Translations under genes and position numbers: made by a program | Notes under the pieces: generated by a model | What the model was told of the DNA's origin: nothing | The model's database searches: none | The model's input: the letters and a program-made list of their open reading frames with translations, nothing else | Source: Centrapalus pauciflorus | Lineage: Eukaryota > Streptophyta > Magnoliopsida > Asterales > Asteraceae | Reading direction: 5' to 3' | Length of the DNA stretch: 64,000 nt | Assembly (NCBI GenBank): GCA_020465985.1 | Contig: JAANYP010001154.1 | Coordinates: 191,450-255,449 of the forward strand | Part shown: positions 54,231 to 64,000 of the stretch, in pieces | Layout of the letters: each line of letters opens with the position of its first letter | Numbering within the stretch: position 1 is the first letter of the stretch

Positions 54231-54683
54231 CTACTCTTCTTTATGCAAATACTATATTATAATTAAGTAATTCAAAAGAAAATATATAAGTATTTGTTTT
54301 AATTGTATGTCTTAATTTAATAGTGAGGTAACAACGTTTGTTATTATATTGGTTTTTTTTTATTTTATATAACTTGAAATTACAATTTAGTAAATCTAAA
54401 GTCACAACAAAAAACACTTCTAACTTAGTATATGCTTAGTCATCAATTTCATGTCACAATAAACCATGTTTAACATTATTTAAGATCACAGAAAGGAATT
54501 AAAATAGCTTATAGAGCCGACTGTGTACAAATAGGAGGGATGTTAATGATCATTCGATCTGAAGATCATCCACCCAAATTGGTGGATATGGATGAAGTTA
54601 AATGGATGAATATCAGATATGGAGTGGATATGAATGATTATTGGATACGATATAGATGGTGATTTTGTTATTTTGTTATTTAT

Positions 54684-54722
<39 letters not shown>

Positions 54723-54982
54723 TTCTACTCTTCTTTATGCAAATACTATATTATAATTAAGTAATTCAAAAGAAAATATATAAGTATTTGTTTTAATTGT
54801 ATGTCTTAATTTAATAGTGAGGTAACAACGTTTGTTATTATATTGTTTTTTTTTTTAATTTTATATAACTTGAAATTACAATTTAGTAAATCTAAAGTCA
54901 CAACAAAAAACACTTCTAACTTAGTATATGCTTAGTCATCAACTTCATGTCACAATAAACCATGTTTAACATTATTTAAGAG
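53940..54982 (+). repeat. Tandem duplication of about 0.5 kb next to copia element 3
   Basis: Unit 1 (53940-54485) and unit 2 (54486-54982) are nearly identical from TCACAGAAAGGAATTAAAAT to AACATTATTTAAGA. They differ mainly in the length of an internal (TA)n(GT)n microsatellite. Unit 2 begins with TCACA, the last five bases of the LTR, before the target duplication. Confidence 0.9.
54138..54228. repeat. (TA)n(GT)n microsatellite in duplication unit 1
   Basis: About 48 bases of TA followed by about 42 bases of GT. Unit 2 has the same locus in shorter form at about 54684-54722. Confidence 0.95.
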
Positions 54983-55118
54983 CACAAGCTAATTAATTGA
55001 ACTTTGAAATTAAATTCAAAAGAAACCTATGACCTATGATATTTTAGGCAACACACAACTTCATTTATTCTTTGCCAATTGGAAAATGAGGAAACAAACA
55101 TAAACAAATATGCCCTTT

Positions 55119-56495
55119 TTAATGTTTCAAAGATTTATGAAGAAAACAAAACATGTCATCCAAACACTTGTCTTGGATATCCCTGTTACCAAACATAGAC
55201 ATCATATCTTTAGCTTTGTCTCTATACATCTTCCCTTCCTCTCTCACCATCACAAGACTCACTGAGTCAGCCACCGATTCAGGAGTAAATGACCCATCCA
55301 CTTCCTCCCTATGTATCATATAACCCATCTTCTTCTCCACCAAATAAGTTGCAATTAAACCTTGATCAAAAGTAAACGGTAACAATACAAGTGGCTTACC
55401 GAGTTGAAGTCCTTCCACCATTGAACTCGTCCCCGAGTGAATCAGTAACCCACCCACCGAGTCATGACTCAGTATCTTGAATTGTGGTGCCCATTGTTTA
55501 CAAACCAACCCACGTCCATGTGTACGTTCCTCAAACCCATGTGGTAACTCGATGAACTCGTCATCTGATGATCCACGTTGATCAATTAACACCCAGTAAA
55601 ACGGTAAACCACACAATTCTAACCCTAAAGCCAACTGAGTTAACTCGTACTGACTTGGTTTCGTTTCGGTTCCGAAAGCAATGTAAATCACTGATCCTTT
55701 TTCATGCTTATCCAGCCACTCTTTTGTTTCCCTCCAACATGCATCGCCGTCCGCAGCCGGTGCCAATGCCGGTAATAATCCTGCCGGAATCACGGGTTTC
55801 CGGTAAAGCTCGTTCACAAGCTTCAACCACTCCGGCTCGAAATCAAAACTACTTCTCACAACAACTGCATCACAGCCGCGTATGGTGGCACCGAGTCGAT
55901 AAGGATCGGAGATATTTTCCTCGTCACCGGTATTGTTTTCATGACTTTTAGTGATCTGATATAGACTTATTCGAACTTCGGATTCGAACGAAACCCACTT
56001 GGGTTTCTTCGTCAAGTCAGATGCGCCGGACATTAACACTTCCGGCGGACCCATGAAACCAAGTGACAACGCCGGAAAAACACTAAAGAAAGCCCCTAGA
56101 ACGTTTAGTTCAGCGGCTAACGGCCCTAACCAATACATATTGAAATCAAAGAAGATCCAATCAGGCGATGAGGTTTTAAGGAAATCTCCGATGTGTTGCC
56201 GGAGAACGTCGCAGGCGATTTTCAAGTACTTAACTTTATTGAAAGGTAAATCTTTAGTGGATTCTGCATTTTCTGGAAGATTTTTAACTTTTGGAAGATG
56301 GATTTTGATGAAATTTATGAAAGGTTTTAAGGGTGGTGGGATTTGAGGAAGACGATCGATGTTTCGAGGAGTTGAAATGAAGGAAATGGTGTGGCCTTTG
56401 GTGGCTAAAAGCTTTGATAATTCAAGAAATGGAATAATGTGACCAAATGCCAGCCATGGAAACATTGCTATGTGAAGCTTACGATCGTCGGCCAT
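55119..56495 (-). CDS. UDP-glycosyltransferase, UGT91-like (copy 2), 458 aa
   Basis: A single-exon paralog of the gene at 15148-16542, collinear with it except for a short gap near residue 160. It keeps the catalytic His19 (FPWLAFGHIIPF) and Asp117 (DWIFFDF). The PSPG box is residues 335-378, from WAPQFKILSH to the final DQ. The central motif reads HSGTSS, so the Trp of HCGWNS as well as the Cys and Asn are changed; copy 1 keeps that Trp. Homology with copy 1 goes past the stop codon into the 3' flank (AAAATGAGGAAAC and TTTCAAAGA), showing duplication of a DNA segment. Family knowledge points to sugar-on-sugar transfer to a glycosylated small molecule in the cytosol. The frame is intact, so it may be functional, but the changed donor box makes activity less certain. 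Confidence 0.92.
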   Translation of the reverse strand: MADDRKLHIAMFPWLAFGHIIPFLELSKLLATKGHTISFISTPRNIDRLPQIPPPLKPFINFIKIHLPKVKNLPENAESTKDLPFNKVKYLKIACDVLRQHIGDFLKTSSPDWIFFDFNMYWLGPLAAELNVLGAFFSVFPALSLGFMGPPEVLMSGASDLTKKPKWVSFESEVRISLYQITKSHENNTGDEENISDPYRLGATIRGCDAVVVRSSFDFEPEWLKLVNELYRKPVIPAGLLPALAPAADGDACWRETKEWLDKHEKGSVIYIAFGTETKPSQYELTQLALGLELCGLPFYWVLIDQRGSSDDEFIELPHGFEERTHGRGLVCKQWAPQFKILSHDSVGGLLIHSGTSSMVEGLQLGKPLVLLPFTFDQGLIATYLVEKKMGYMIHREEVDGSFTPESVADSVSLVMVREEGKMYRDKAKDMMSMFGNRDIQDKCLDDMFCFLHKSLKH

Positions 56496-56550
56496 GGAAA
56501 CTGAGCTTGACGTTTGGTAAAGTTCTGTTTTCTCACAATCCCACCGCTGA

Positions 56551-56560
56551 CATATTTATG
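56551..56560 (-). promoter_or_regulatory. Possible TATA box of UGT copy 2
   Basis: The minus strand reads CATAAATATG about 56-65 bases before the start codon, a plausible but weak TATA element. Confidence 0.35.
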
Positions 56561-56682
56561 TGGATTGCATGGCTACTTTTATGGATTTTGTTTGTTTGTT
56601 TAGATATTTGAGTAAATTATATAGATGGTTCTTGTGATTTTATGAAAATTATACTTTATTAGTTTTCGTTCCTAACGTTTTT

Positions 56683-56900
56683 GGTTTTGTTTGTTTTTTA
56701 AAAGGTTGATATCTGCGGTCTGCGAATTTAGCTGTAGAAATCTGCAGTCAGAAGAGATGGCTTAAAGATCTGCAGACTTCCGCAGACGCGGGAAGACGGA
56801 AAAAAAACAAACACACTTTTATATAAAACATCTTTCCGCGTCTTTGAGTTCGCAGACATAAAAAGGTTCGAAAATCTTTAAAAAAAAACAAACAAGACCT
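56683..56900. mobile_element. MITE upstream of UGT copy 2
   Basis: The left end GGTTTTGTTTGTTTTTTAAA and the reverse complement of the right end, AGGTCTTGTTTGTTTTTTTT, are inverted repeats. The interior pairs TCTGCGAATTT/TCTGCAGAC-like and CGCAGAC phrases. The 218-bp element is non-coding and is related in its ends to the MITE at 17759-18219. Confidence 0.6.
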
Positions 56901-57631
56901 TAGTTTAATGAATTACATTTAATTTCAAATTTTATCACGTTTTTAGTCCTAACGCAGTCAACTACTTCAAAAAGCTTTATTATTTTTTTTTACGTTTCCG
57001 TCCTTCCATTTTTTTTTTCTCACAAAAATCCTCAAGCTAATTTTTTTTTTTTGGGTTTAGTGAAATTTGAATATAAGAAACCGGTTTTTGAGTTTTTAAA
57101 AACTCAGTTTAATAATTATAACCGGGCTTTAATAGTCAAATTTCACAAAGCTAAAAAATTTTTAACTTAAGGATTTTTCTGAAAAACATTTTGATTTTTA
57201 TCATAATAAACACTTCTCAAAATGCCATTTTTGCTCATTGTAGTTGTTTCATTATTGGTCACTAAACAAATTAAATTAAATTTTATTTGTTTTTATTCAA
57301 TAATTATTATTTAACCGATGTATTGTATTTTTAATTATTATAATAATTAAATAGAAAATAATTTATATATCAAATTTTTTAATTTACGTTTCTAACATAT
57401 CTTAAATTTATTTCTTAAAATTTTATTTATCTTATGTCTCATTTTTTAAGAAAATATATGTATTTTATTTTATATAAAGTTAAAATTTTATTTGTTTCAA
57501 TTTAATTATTTTAATAAGCTAACACGTTTCAAGTTGATGATAAATTATGAACAAAACGTATGAACTTAACGTTTTAACGGGTATCGTTTGTTTTAAGAAA
57601 ATATATAAACTTGATAAATTTTGATTTATTT
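56901..57631. other. AT-rich intergenic sequence
   Basis: No gene is recognised. It holds T-rich runs and a few phrases such as AGTCCTAACG that resemble MITE interiors. Confidence 0.4.
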
Positions 57632-59139
57632 TGTAATATCCGTCTTTTGGACCTGGTACGTGGAATTATTTTAGTGGATAATTATTCTATTAATATTGGG
57701 TTGGTCCAATTATAATTGATACGTGTCGGGATTGGGCTTGCGTGTCATCGGGTTATAATTTTAATGAACGGATTATATTTTTGGGATTGTGGGATTAAAT
57801 GGGTTAAATGGGCATTAATAGTGAAAATGTGATATCGGGTTCGGGTTATTGGGTTCGGGACCGGTTAAATTAGAAGCGTATATACGTGCCTATCTCTTCA
57901 TTCTTCCTTATCCACTTCTACTTACTCTAAAAGCGTATGTGTGTGAATTGTGTGAAGAGCTCCAGCAAGAATTCAGATTTGGGCACCAAATTGACTGAGA
58001 AATTATGGGAATTGCTTGATAATCTCCATCTCCTTGTGTTCTTGAGATTGTTGAGGTAAGAGTTCTTGATCTTTTCTTGTAGAATTTGATATATGAGTTA
58101 CCCAAGTTAGGGAATTGATTATTAGTTGTCTCTGTAGACTTATATGTTGATTTTGGGGGTTATGTTGAGGCTGAAATCGTATTGAAGGGAGTTTTAATAC
58201 TCCTGGGCAGAGCTGAAAATCGCTGTGCAGGAACAGGGGTTTCGCGGTGCGACCACCAGGGGGTTAGCGGCGCGATGGGTAGCCTGCAGTGGAAATCCGA
58301 ATTTAGTTCCATTAAAAGGGTTTGGGTCGGAATGGGTATCGGGTTCCTTCGGAATTGCTTGGGTTGGGTTTCGTTTGGGGTTAGGGTCTCGTTAGGGCTA
58401 CTTTGGGTCGGGATTGGTTTGGGTTTCGGGTGTCGGTCGGGTTTCGGTTCCGTGGGGTTATCGGGTCCGAGTCGGTTTTGTGTTAGCATGAGATTGTTAT
58501 GTGTGTATTGGTTGGATTGTGATTGACCGGTTATGATTCCGTGTGATTACAGGGACTAGCGGACAGCGAGCCAGGTTTGATCAGGGTGCTCAGACTTCGG
58601 GAAATCAGTCAGGTGAGTACTCGAGTCGTTTTCTAAACGCGCGCCATCTTTTACGTTTTATCCATGTAGCTATATTTGTGCGTTTTATATATATGAGACA
58701 GGGACGTGAACCTCAGGTATATTCTATTCCTTATACGTGTTATGTATGAGATGTGAGATTGATTCCAGGGGTCCGTGATGTGTTCCATACGGACAGTGAG
58801 TCGCGAAAGGGATCGCGCGGGTTGACTGTCCCTAACAGTCCTTGGGGTGTATATATACGGCAGGGCCTGTAGCCGGGTCGCTCCTGTGCTACAGGGTTAT
58901 TGCTGCTCACTGCTGTGTGCGGTGTGTCGGCCGGGGAGGGTCCCTACAGGGCTTGGGTTCTACTTCCGAGCTTGTGGTTTGAAGTTTGAGTATCATTAGT
59001 GGATGCTTAACTTAGACCTTGTTCCGGTCCATGGGGGATCGTTTTGCGATTATATTAGTGGATTAACCGACCTGGCTTAGTGTATAGCGCTGGGTGATTT
59101 ATTCCTTGTGCTTAATAGTTTCGTTTTGTGCAGATTAAT
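57632..59139 (+). repeat. Gypsy LTR and leader region
   Basis: Related to the solo LTR at 38001 but diverged. It contains splice-like sites: a GGTAAGA donor at about 58053, a TTACAG acceptor at 58547-58552, a GGTGAGT donor at 58612 and a TTGTGCAG acceptor ending at 59133, just before gag. Open frames on both strands in the G-rich middle part do not match any protein I know. Confidence 0.55.
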
Positions 59140-62100
59140 ATGGCAGATCAGGGTGAAGGGTCGGGCGTGGGTAAGCCGCCCAGTGATGAGTATATCCGCA
59201 AATCCGAGCTGCTAGAGGTTCTTACCGAGTTTTACCGACAGCAGAGAGAGCAAGAGAGGGAACAGGGTCAGAGTTTGGAGCCAGTGGTTCGGCGTACCGA
59301 GACTGAGTCAGGGGGTGGTGCGTCTTCGTCTTCACAGCGGGGCGGATCTTTCAAAGATTTCACGACAGGGGCCCCACCGCAGTTTCGGGGTGACGGTGAG
59401 CCGGGGGCGGCCATCGCGTGGGAACGAGAGATTGAGGCTGCATTCCGAGTGGCCCATGTGGATCCCAGAGATATGGTGGGGTATGCTGCATATCAGCTAC
59501 GGGGCGGAGCTTCGCAGTGGTGGAAATTGATTGAGTCATCGATGACCGAGTCCGCCGCATATGCCATGACTTGGGACCAATTTAGGGCTATGTTTGAGCT
59601 CCAGTACATTCCGAGGGATGAGAGATGGGAGATGGAGCGCCGGTTCCTCCATTTGCAGCAGGGTAATATGACGGTGCAACAGTATGTTGACCGATTCAAT
59701 GAGTATTCACAGTTTGCGCCTCAGCATGTCGATACGGAGAGCCGTAAGGCTGATGCTTTTATAGATGGGCTTCGATATGATATTCGAGAGTTTGTGGGGC
59801 TGCACGATACCCCGACGTTTGCCAGAGCCTTAGAGATGGCCCGCATGAGGGAGCGGGAGATTCTAAAGCAGAGGGAGCAGCCCTCTTCTTAGAGACAGCA
59901 TACCGGGACGTCCGAGCAGCCGGCTAGTGTATGGAGGTCCTTTGGGGACGCTCCTAGTGACCAGCGTCCGGATCAGTGGCAGTTTTCAGGCCAGGGTTCG
60001 GGACAGACTTCAGGGCAGAGACGGGATCGAGATAGAGGCCGAGACCGCCGGTCGAGGCGTCAGGGTCAGAGTCAGGGGTCGGGGGCGCACAGCTAGAGCA
60101 GTGTGGGACAGGGGTCCCAGGCATCCGGTAGCAGGGTTGAGAGTTCATATGGGGATCGGGAGTGCCCGAGATGCCATCGCCGTCATTCCGGACAGTGCTT
60201 ATCTGAGCAGTCGCGTTGCTTCAGGTGCGGCCAGCGGGGCCACGCCGCGTCAGTGTGTACAGTTTCCGAGCCGCTGTGTTTTCGCTGTGGGAGGCCGGGA
60301 CATCGTGTCAGGGACTGTCCGGAGCCGAGGCCGACAGTTCATGGAGCTAGCTCGAGTGGAGCCAGGGCTGAGCCGTCGTCATCTAGCCGCCGTGATTCTG
60401 TTCCGAGGGGCCGCGGGCGAGTATTTCAGGCGACAGCGGAGGAGGCACGTGATGCCACAGATGTTGTTTCGCGTACGTACATCCTTAACGGACTTCGAGC
60501 TCGTGTATTATTTGATTCCGGGGCAGATCGCTCCTATGTGTCTGTTATTTTCTGTGCTTATTTTAGCGTACCTCCTTCTTCTTTATCTATTCCGTTGGTT
60601 GTTGAGAGGGTCGATGAGAGTTTGATGTTAGTGAGTCGGGTTTATCGGGACTGTGTGCTAGCATAGGGGGTTATCTATGAAGCATTTGAATTGCCCCTTT
60701 CTTTTGGAATAGTTGAAAGTCCTCTTCTTAGAGATAGATTCTCATCAGTTTGCGATCGATTTGCTGCCGATTGAGATCAGTAGCTTCGATGTGATTGTGG
60801 GTATGGACTGGTTGACTGCCAGACGGGCTGATATTCTGTGTGCCAAGAAGATCATCTGTATACCCATTTCTGACAGTGAAAGTGTCATCGTGTACGGGGA
60901 GCGCCGTAAGGGGGATATCGGGATTGGGTCTATGGCTAGGGCTCAGAGATATGTCTCTAAGGGGTGCGAGACCTTCCTAGCTTATGTAGTTGACGCGAGG
61001 AAGGAAAAGAAGACCCTAGAGGATATTCTGGTAATTTGTGAGTTCCCTGAGGTATTCCCAGAGGAGTTGCCTGGGTTACTGCCAGATCGCCAAGTGGAAT
61101 TCCGTATAGATCTTGATCCTGGGGCGGTGCTGATTGCGAAGACGCCTTATAGGATGGCACCGACAGAGATGCGAGAGTTGATGTCTCAGTTGCAGGAGCT
61201 TCTAGATCGTGGATTTATCCGTCCTAGTTCGTCGTCGTGGGGTGCGCCGGTGTTATTCGTGAAAAAGAAGGACGGCAGCATGCGGATGTGTATTGACTAC
61301 AGGGAGTTGAATAAAGTGACCGTGAAGAATCACTATCCACTTCCACGTATCGACGATCTGTTTGATCAGCTCCAGGGCTCGAGTTTCTTCTCCAAGATCG
61401 ACTTGCGATCTGTTTATCATCAGTTGAGGGTCAGGGATGAGGATGTGCCGAAGACAGCGTTCCGGACTCGTTATGGGCACTACGAGTTCCTTGTGATGCC
61501 ATTCGGTTTGACCATCGCACCCGCCGCTTTTATGGATTTAATGAATCGGGTGTGTAGAGCCATGTTAGATAGATTCGTGATCGTGTTCATCGATGATATT
61601 CTGATCTATTCGAGGAGCGCGGGAGACCACGAGTAGCACCTCCGAGAGGTTTTGACCGTGCTGCGCAGGGAGAAATTGTAAGCGAAATTCTCCAAGTGCG
61701 AATTTTGGCTTCAGGAAGTGCAGTTTTTGGGTCATGTGGTCAGTGCCGAGGGATTCATAGTTTTCTGGGCCTCGCCGGGTATTATAGACGCTTTATCCGG
61801 GGCTTTTCAAGGACTGCCTTGCCGTTGACGAGATTGACACGGCAGTCCGTTCCGTTCGAATGGTCCGAGGAGCAGGAGCATGCATTCAGAGAGCTGAAGA
61901 CCCTGTTATGTCAGGCTCCAGTGTTAGCCTTGCCGGAAGGTACCGATGATTTCGTGGTTTATTGCGATGCTTCTGGGTCAGGGTTGGGCTGTGTTTTGAT
62001 GCAGCGGGGGAAAGTGATCGCCTATGCTTCGCGTCAGCTGAAAACTTACGAGGAGAACCATACCGTGCATGATTTGGAGCTAGACGCCATTGTGTTCGCG

Positions 62101-62256
62101 TTGAAGATCTGGCGCCATTATCTGTATGGGTCTCGGTTTATTGTGTATACTGATCATAAGAGTCTTCAGTACTTCTTCAGCCAGAAAGATCTAAATATGC
62201 GACAGTGTCGTAGCCTTGAGTTGCTTAAGGACTACGATTGTGAGATTCAGTACCAC
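59140..62256 (+). pseudogene. Gypsy gag-pol fragment with stops, frameshifts and a deletion
   Basis: Gag begins MADQGEGSGVGKPPSDEY and has the usual retrotransposon gag core (GGASQWWKLIE, YVDRFNEYSQFAP). TAG codons occur at 59890-59892, 60094-60096 and 60664-60666. Two zinc knuckles CFRCGQRGHAASVC and CFRCGRPGHRVRDC follow, then protease with VLFDSGADRSYVS. After a frame change, pol runs through VGMDWL and reverse transcriptase with WGAPVLFVKKKDGS and the catalytic FIDDILIYS. TAG at 61633-61635 and TAA near 61680 follow. A deletion near 61750 removes the segment between SAEGF and SFLGLAGYYRRF. RNase H keeps VYCDASGSGLG and YTDHKSLQYFF, then ends. It is non-functional. Confidence 0.88.
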
Positions 62257-63709
62257 ATCGGATATATATTTACGTCACTTTTGCCCCTAGTTTTTCCGGT
62301 TTTTCTCTAAAACACATTTATTTCGCATCTATTTACGTTATATTCGTGTTTTCAGGTGATTCGAAGCCGTTGTTCCCGATTCGGAGAGTTTCCCTTCCTC
62401 TACGTGACAAGAAAGGAAAGAGATGAGCATGCTGTGCAGTTTCACGAACAGGTTGTTGGTCGCGCCGCGACCATCTAAGCTTCGCGTCGTGACTTTTCGT
62501 GGCATGCATGGTGATTTAAAGCAGAAACATCATCGCGGCGCGACATGATACTTGCTAGCGGCGCGACCTTCAGCTGCAGGATCTGACCATATCGTACAAG
62601 TGACAGTAGCGACGCGACCACTGCATTTGTCGCGGCGCGAGCAGCAGCAGATCTGGTGCTATTTAAGCATCTTTTTCTCTGAAATTAGGGGGTCTAATCA
62701 ATACCTAGGGTTTGTATGTGGAGGCTACGAAAATTCCACTGTGGATAGCACGTGAAGAAGTTAAAGTTGCTGCAAGTGGTGATAGTTTGACAATCATTGG
62801 GGGAGTTTTCTTTATAACCGTTGTTTATTTAGATGAATCTCTCATTATTTTGTGTTTTTAGTTCATCCTCTATGGCTAGTGAGTAGTTTTCCTTGTAATC
62901 ATTCGGGTTTGTCAACCCCCAAACATTAGATGCACATTTGTTAGCAAGTTTTAGGTGTTTAACGTTTCGATTCCTTGTTAGACTTATCTCTTGATGGATG
63001 CTTAAAATACATGTTTTAGTTAGTGATTAATGAGTTGTTTAAAAGCGAAAGCTAAAATTAATTTGTTAGTCATTCTTTACGAGTTTGTCTATGGATTTGT
63101 TTGGCCTTGAGCTAGAAATAGTAAAAGGATTTATTTCATGTATTTTAGTATCATCAACGAGAATATTTTGCTTGGATGAAAGTCTAGCTTTATATGTGTA
63201 TTTGCGAAAGTAAATTCACCTTTCAAGAAATCGATTTGTATAAATATTATCTTGTGTAATTAATTGGTTAGTTTATTAGGAGATTTCCGACTATTTGAAA
63301 GAGGAGTTTGTGACACTTGATTATATTTTCTTAACCTTTAATTATGCTTTGCTTAATTTCTAGTCATCTAATGTGCGGGGGGAGTAAACTTGAATGATTA
63401 CCTTTTTATTCTCTGATTTTATACATTTGCAATCGTCTAATCTTAGTGCATTATTTTATATTCAAGTAGCATTTAGTGAAATAGTCTTTAATTGAGTAAT
63501 AGTTTCTAAATTTGGTGTTTCGTTTTATCAAAAATCCTATCATTTTCATTTAGACTAATTATTGACAACGAGTTTATTATCATCATTTTACATTGTGTCC
63601 TCGAGATCGATAACTCGGTTCTTGCCATTTATATGCTAGTAAACGATAGGTACACTTGCCTAATTGTCTATTAGTTCTTATTTTTGGTATATAACCATTA
63701 AGACATCAA
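62257..63709 (+). repeat. Athila/Tat-like LTR (5' LTR)
   Basis: About 1.45 kb between the broken gypsy frame and a tRNA-Asp-type primer site. A typical CA lies just before the primer site, but a TG start is not clear, so the left end may be trimmed. A block at 62450-62645 carries several GCGGCGCGAC or GTCGCGCCGCGAC motifs. The 3' part is AT-rich, as in Athila LTRs. Confidence 0.65.
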
Positions 63710-63714
63710 GTTTT

Positions 63715-63732
63715 TGGCGCCGTTGCCGGGGA
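63715..63732 (+). promoter_or_regulatory. Primer binding site, tRNA-Asp type
   Basis: TGGCGCCGTTGCCGGGGA is the well-known primer site of Athila and Tat/Ogre gypsy elements, complementary to the 3' end of tRNA-Asp. Confidence 0.92.
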
Positions 63733-63870
63733 CACGGTGATTTTGAGAACAACTCTTAGTCTCTATATTAGTCGATCCTTGCGTGTTGATTTATCATCAA
63801 GCAAGTTATATTTTTGTTAATTTTCTTGTACAAGCTCACTTGTCGTTTTTCTCGTGTGTTGTAGGTGTTT

Positions 63871-64000
63871 ATGAAACGTATCTCGGATCCGGACCTTGTC
63901 GAGCCATATTCCGACCCGGAAAGGATCATTCATAGAAAGAACCGACAACTTCACATAGATATACCGGGCCCTAGTTTCGGTGAAAGGACACCAATAAGTG
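63871..64000 (+). CDS. Start of an Athila/Tat-like gag, cut by window edge
   Basis: An open frame begins at the ATG 139 bases after the primer site and continues off the window. It reads MKRISDPDLVEPYSDPERII and then HRKNRQLHIDIPGP. The SDPERIIHR phrase resembles the N-terminus of Athila gag proteins. Only 43 codons are visible, so intactness cannot be judged. Confidence 0.65.
   Translation, partial: MKRISDPDLVEPYSDPERIIHRKNRQLHIDIPGPSFGERTPIS

Larger units (their letters stand above)
57632..62256 (+). mobile_element. Gypsy element, 5' part only, truncated in RNase H
   Basis: The element starts with TGTAATATCCGTC, like the solo LTR at 38001 in style and in several phrases. It then has a long leader and a gag-pol region in the order gag, protease, reverse transcriptase, RNase H. 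The coding similarity stops abruptly after EIQYH at about 62256, where sequence of an Athila-like element begins. No integrase and no 3' LTR are present. I could not place the inner LTR border or the primer site. Confidence 0.75.

Noticed and set aside
55568..56346. Plus-strand open frames across UGT copy 2
   Set aside because: They are the antisense of a strongly conserved glycosyltransferase gene; similar antisense frames also occur across copy 1.
58160..58526. Overlapping open frames on both strands in the gypsy leader
   Set aside because: The region consists of repeated GGGT/GGTCGG phrases that keep frames open on both strands. The translations look like low-complexity sequence.

Overview
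The window looks like nuclear DNA of a eudicot plant. It holds a spliced gene with GT-AG introns, two intronless family-1 UDP-glycosyltransferase genes with plant PSPG boxes, Ty1/copia and Ty3/gypsy retrotransposons with plant-type primer sites, Helitrons, MITEs and long (TA)n microsatellites. The UGT91-like genes and the CAGGGGCGG-ended MITE are compatible with an asterid, but the sequence alone does not fix the species. Host genes cover only a small part of the window; most of the rest is transposable elements, many nested inside one another.

Layout. 1-7263: a decayed, minus-strand, copia-derived element cut by the window edge, with only gag remnants. 7264-8925: a gypsy LTR-like remnant, then AT-rich upstream sequence. 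8926-14079 (+): a six-exon gene for a 602-residue nuclear histone-fold (Bromo_TP type) protein. 15148-16542 (-): UGT91-like gene 1. 16543-20525: AT-rich DNA with MITEs and a tRNA-like remnant. 20526-25197 (-): a nearly intact copia element with two in-frame stops and a rearranged 5' end.

25841-48130: seven terminal-inverted-repeat elements (here E1-E7) lie end to end, each joined to the next by a (TA)n array. Several have been invaded. E1 holds a small Helitron. E2 holds a Mutator-like MITE with a perfect 10-bp target duplication. E3 holds a complete copia element with 140-bp LTRs, itself cut by a hAT-like MITE. E6 holds a gypsy solo LTR (TSD ATATG) which in turn holds a 6.7-kb Helitron carrying a broken, intron-containing copy of a ribosomal stalk P2 gene.

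48874-53944 (+): a copia element with 111-bp LTRs and TSD GAAAG, followed by a tandem duplication of about 0.5 kb. 55119-56495 (-): UGT91-like gene 2, a close paralog of gene 1 on the same strand. The two UGT genes look like an old tandem pair now separated by about 38.6 kb of DNA in which transposons predominate. 57632-62256: a decayed gypsy element truncated in RNase H, directly abutting an Athila/Tat-like LTR, tRNA-Asp-type primer site and gag start that run off the right edge.

Function. Only three genes look able to make host protein: the putative chromatin/transcription-complex subunit and the two glycosyltransferases. The UGT91 type suggests addition of a sugar to an already glycosylated small molecule. 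Everything else with coding character is transposon-derived and carries disabling stops, frameshifts or truncations, except the Athila-like gag start, which is too short to judge.
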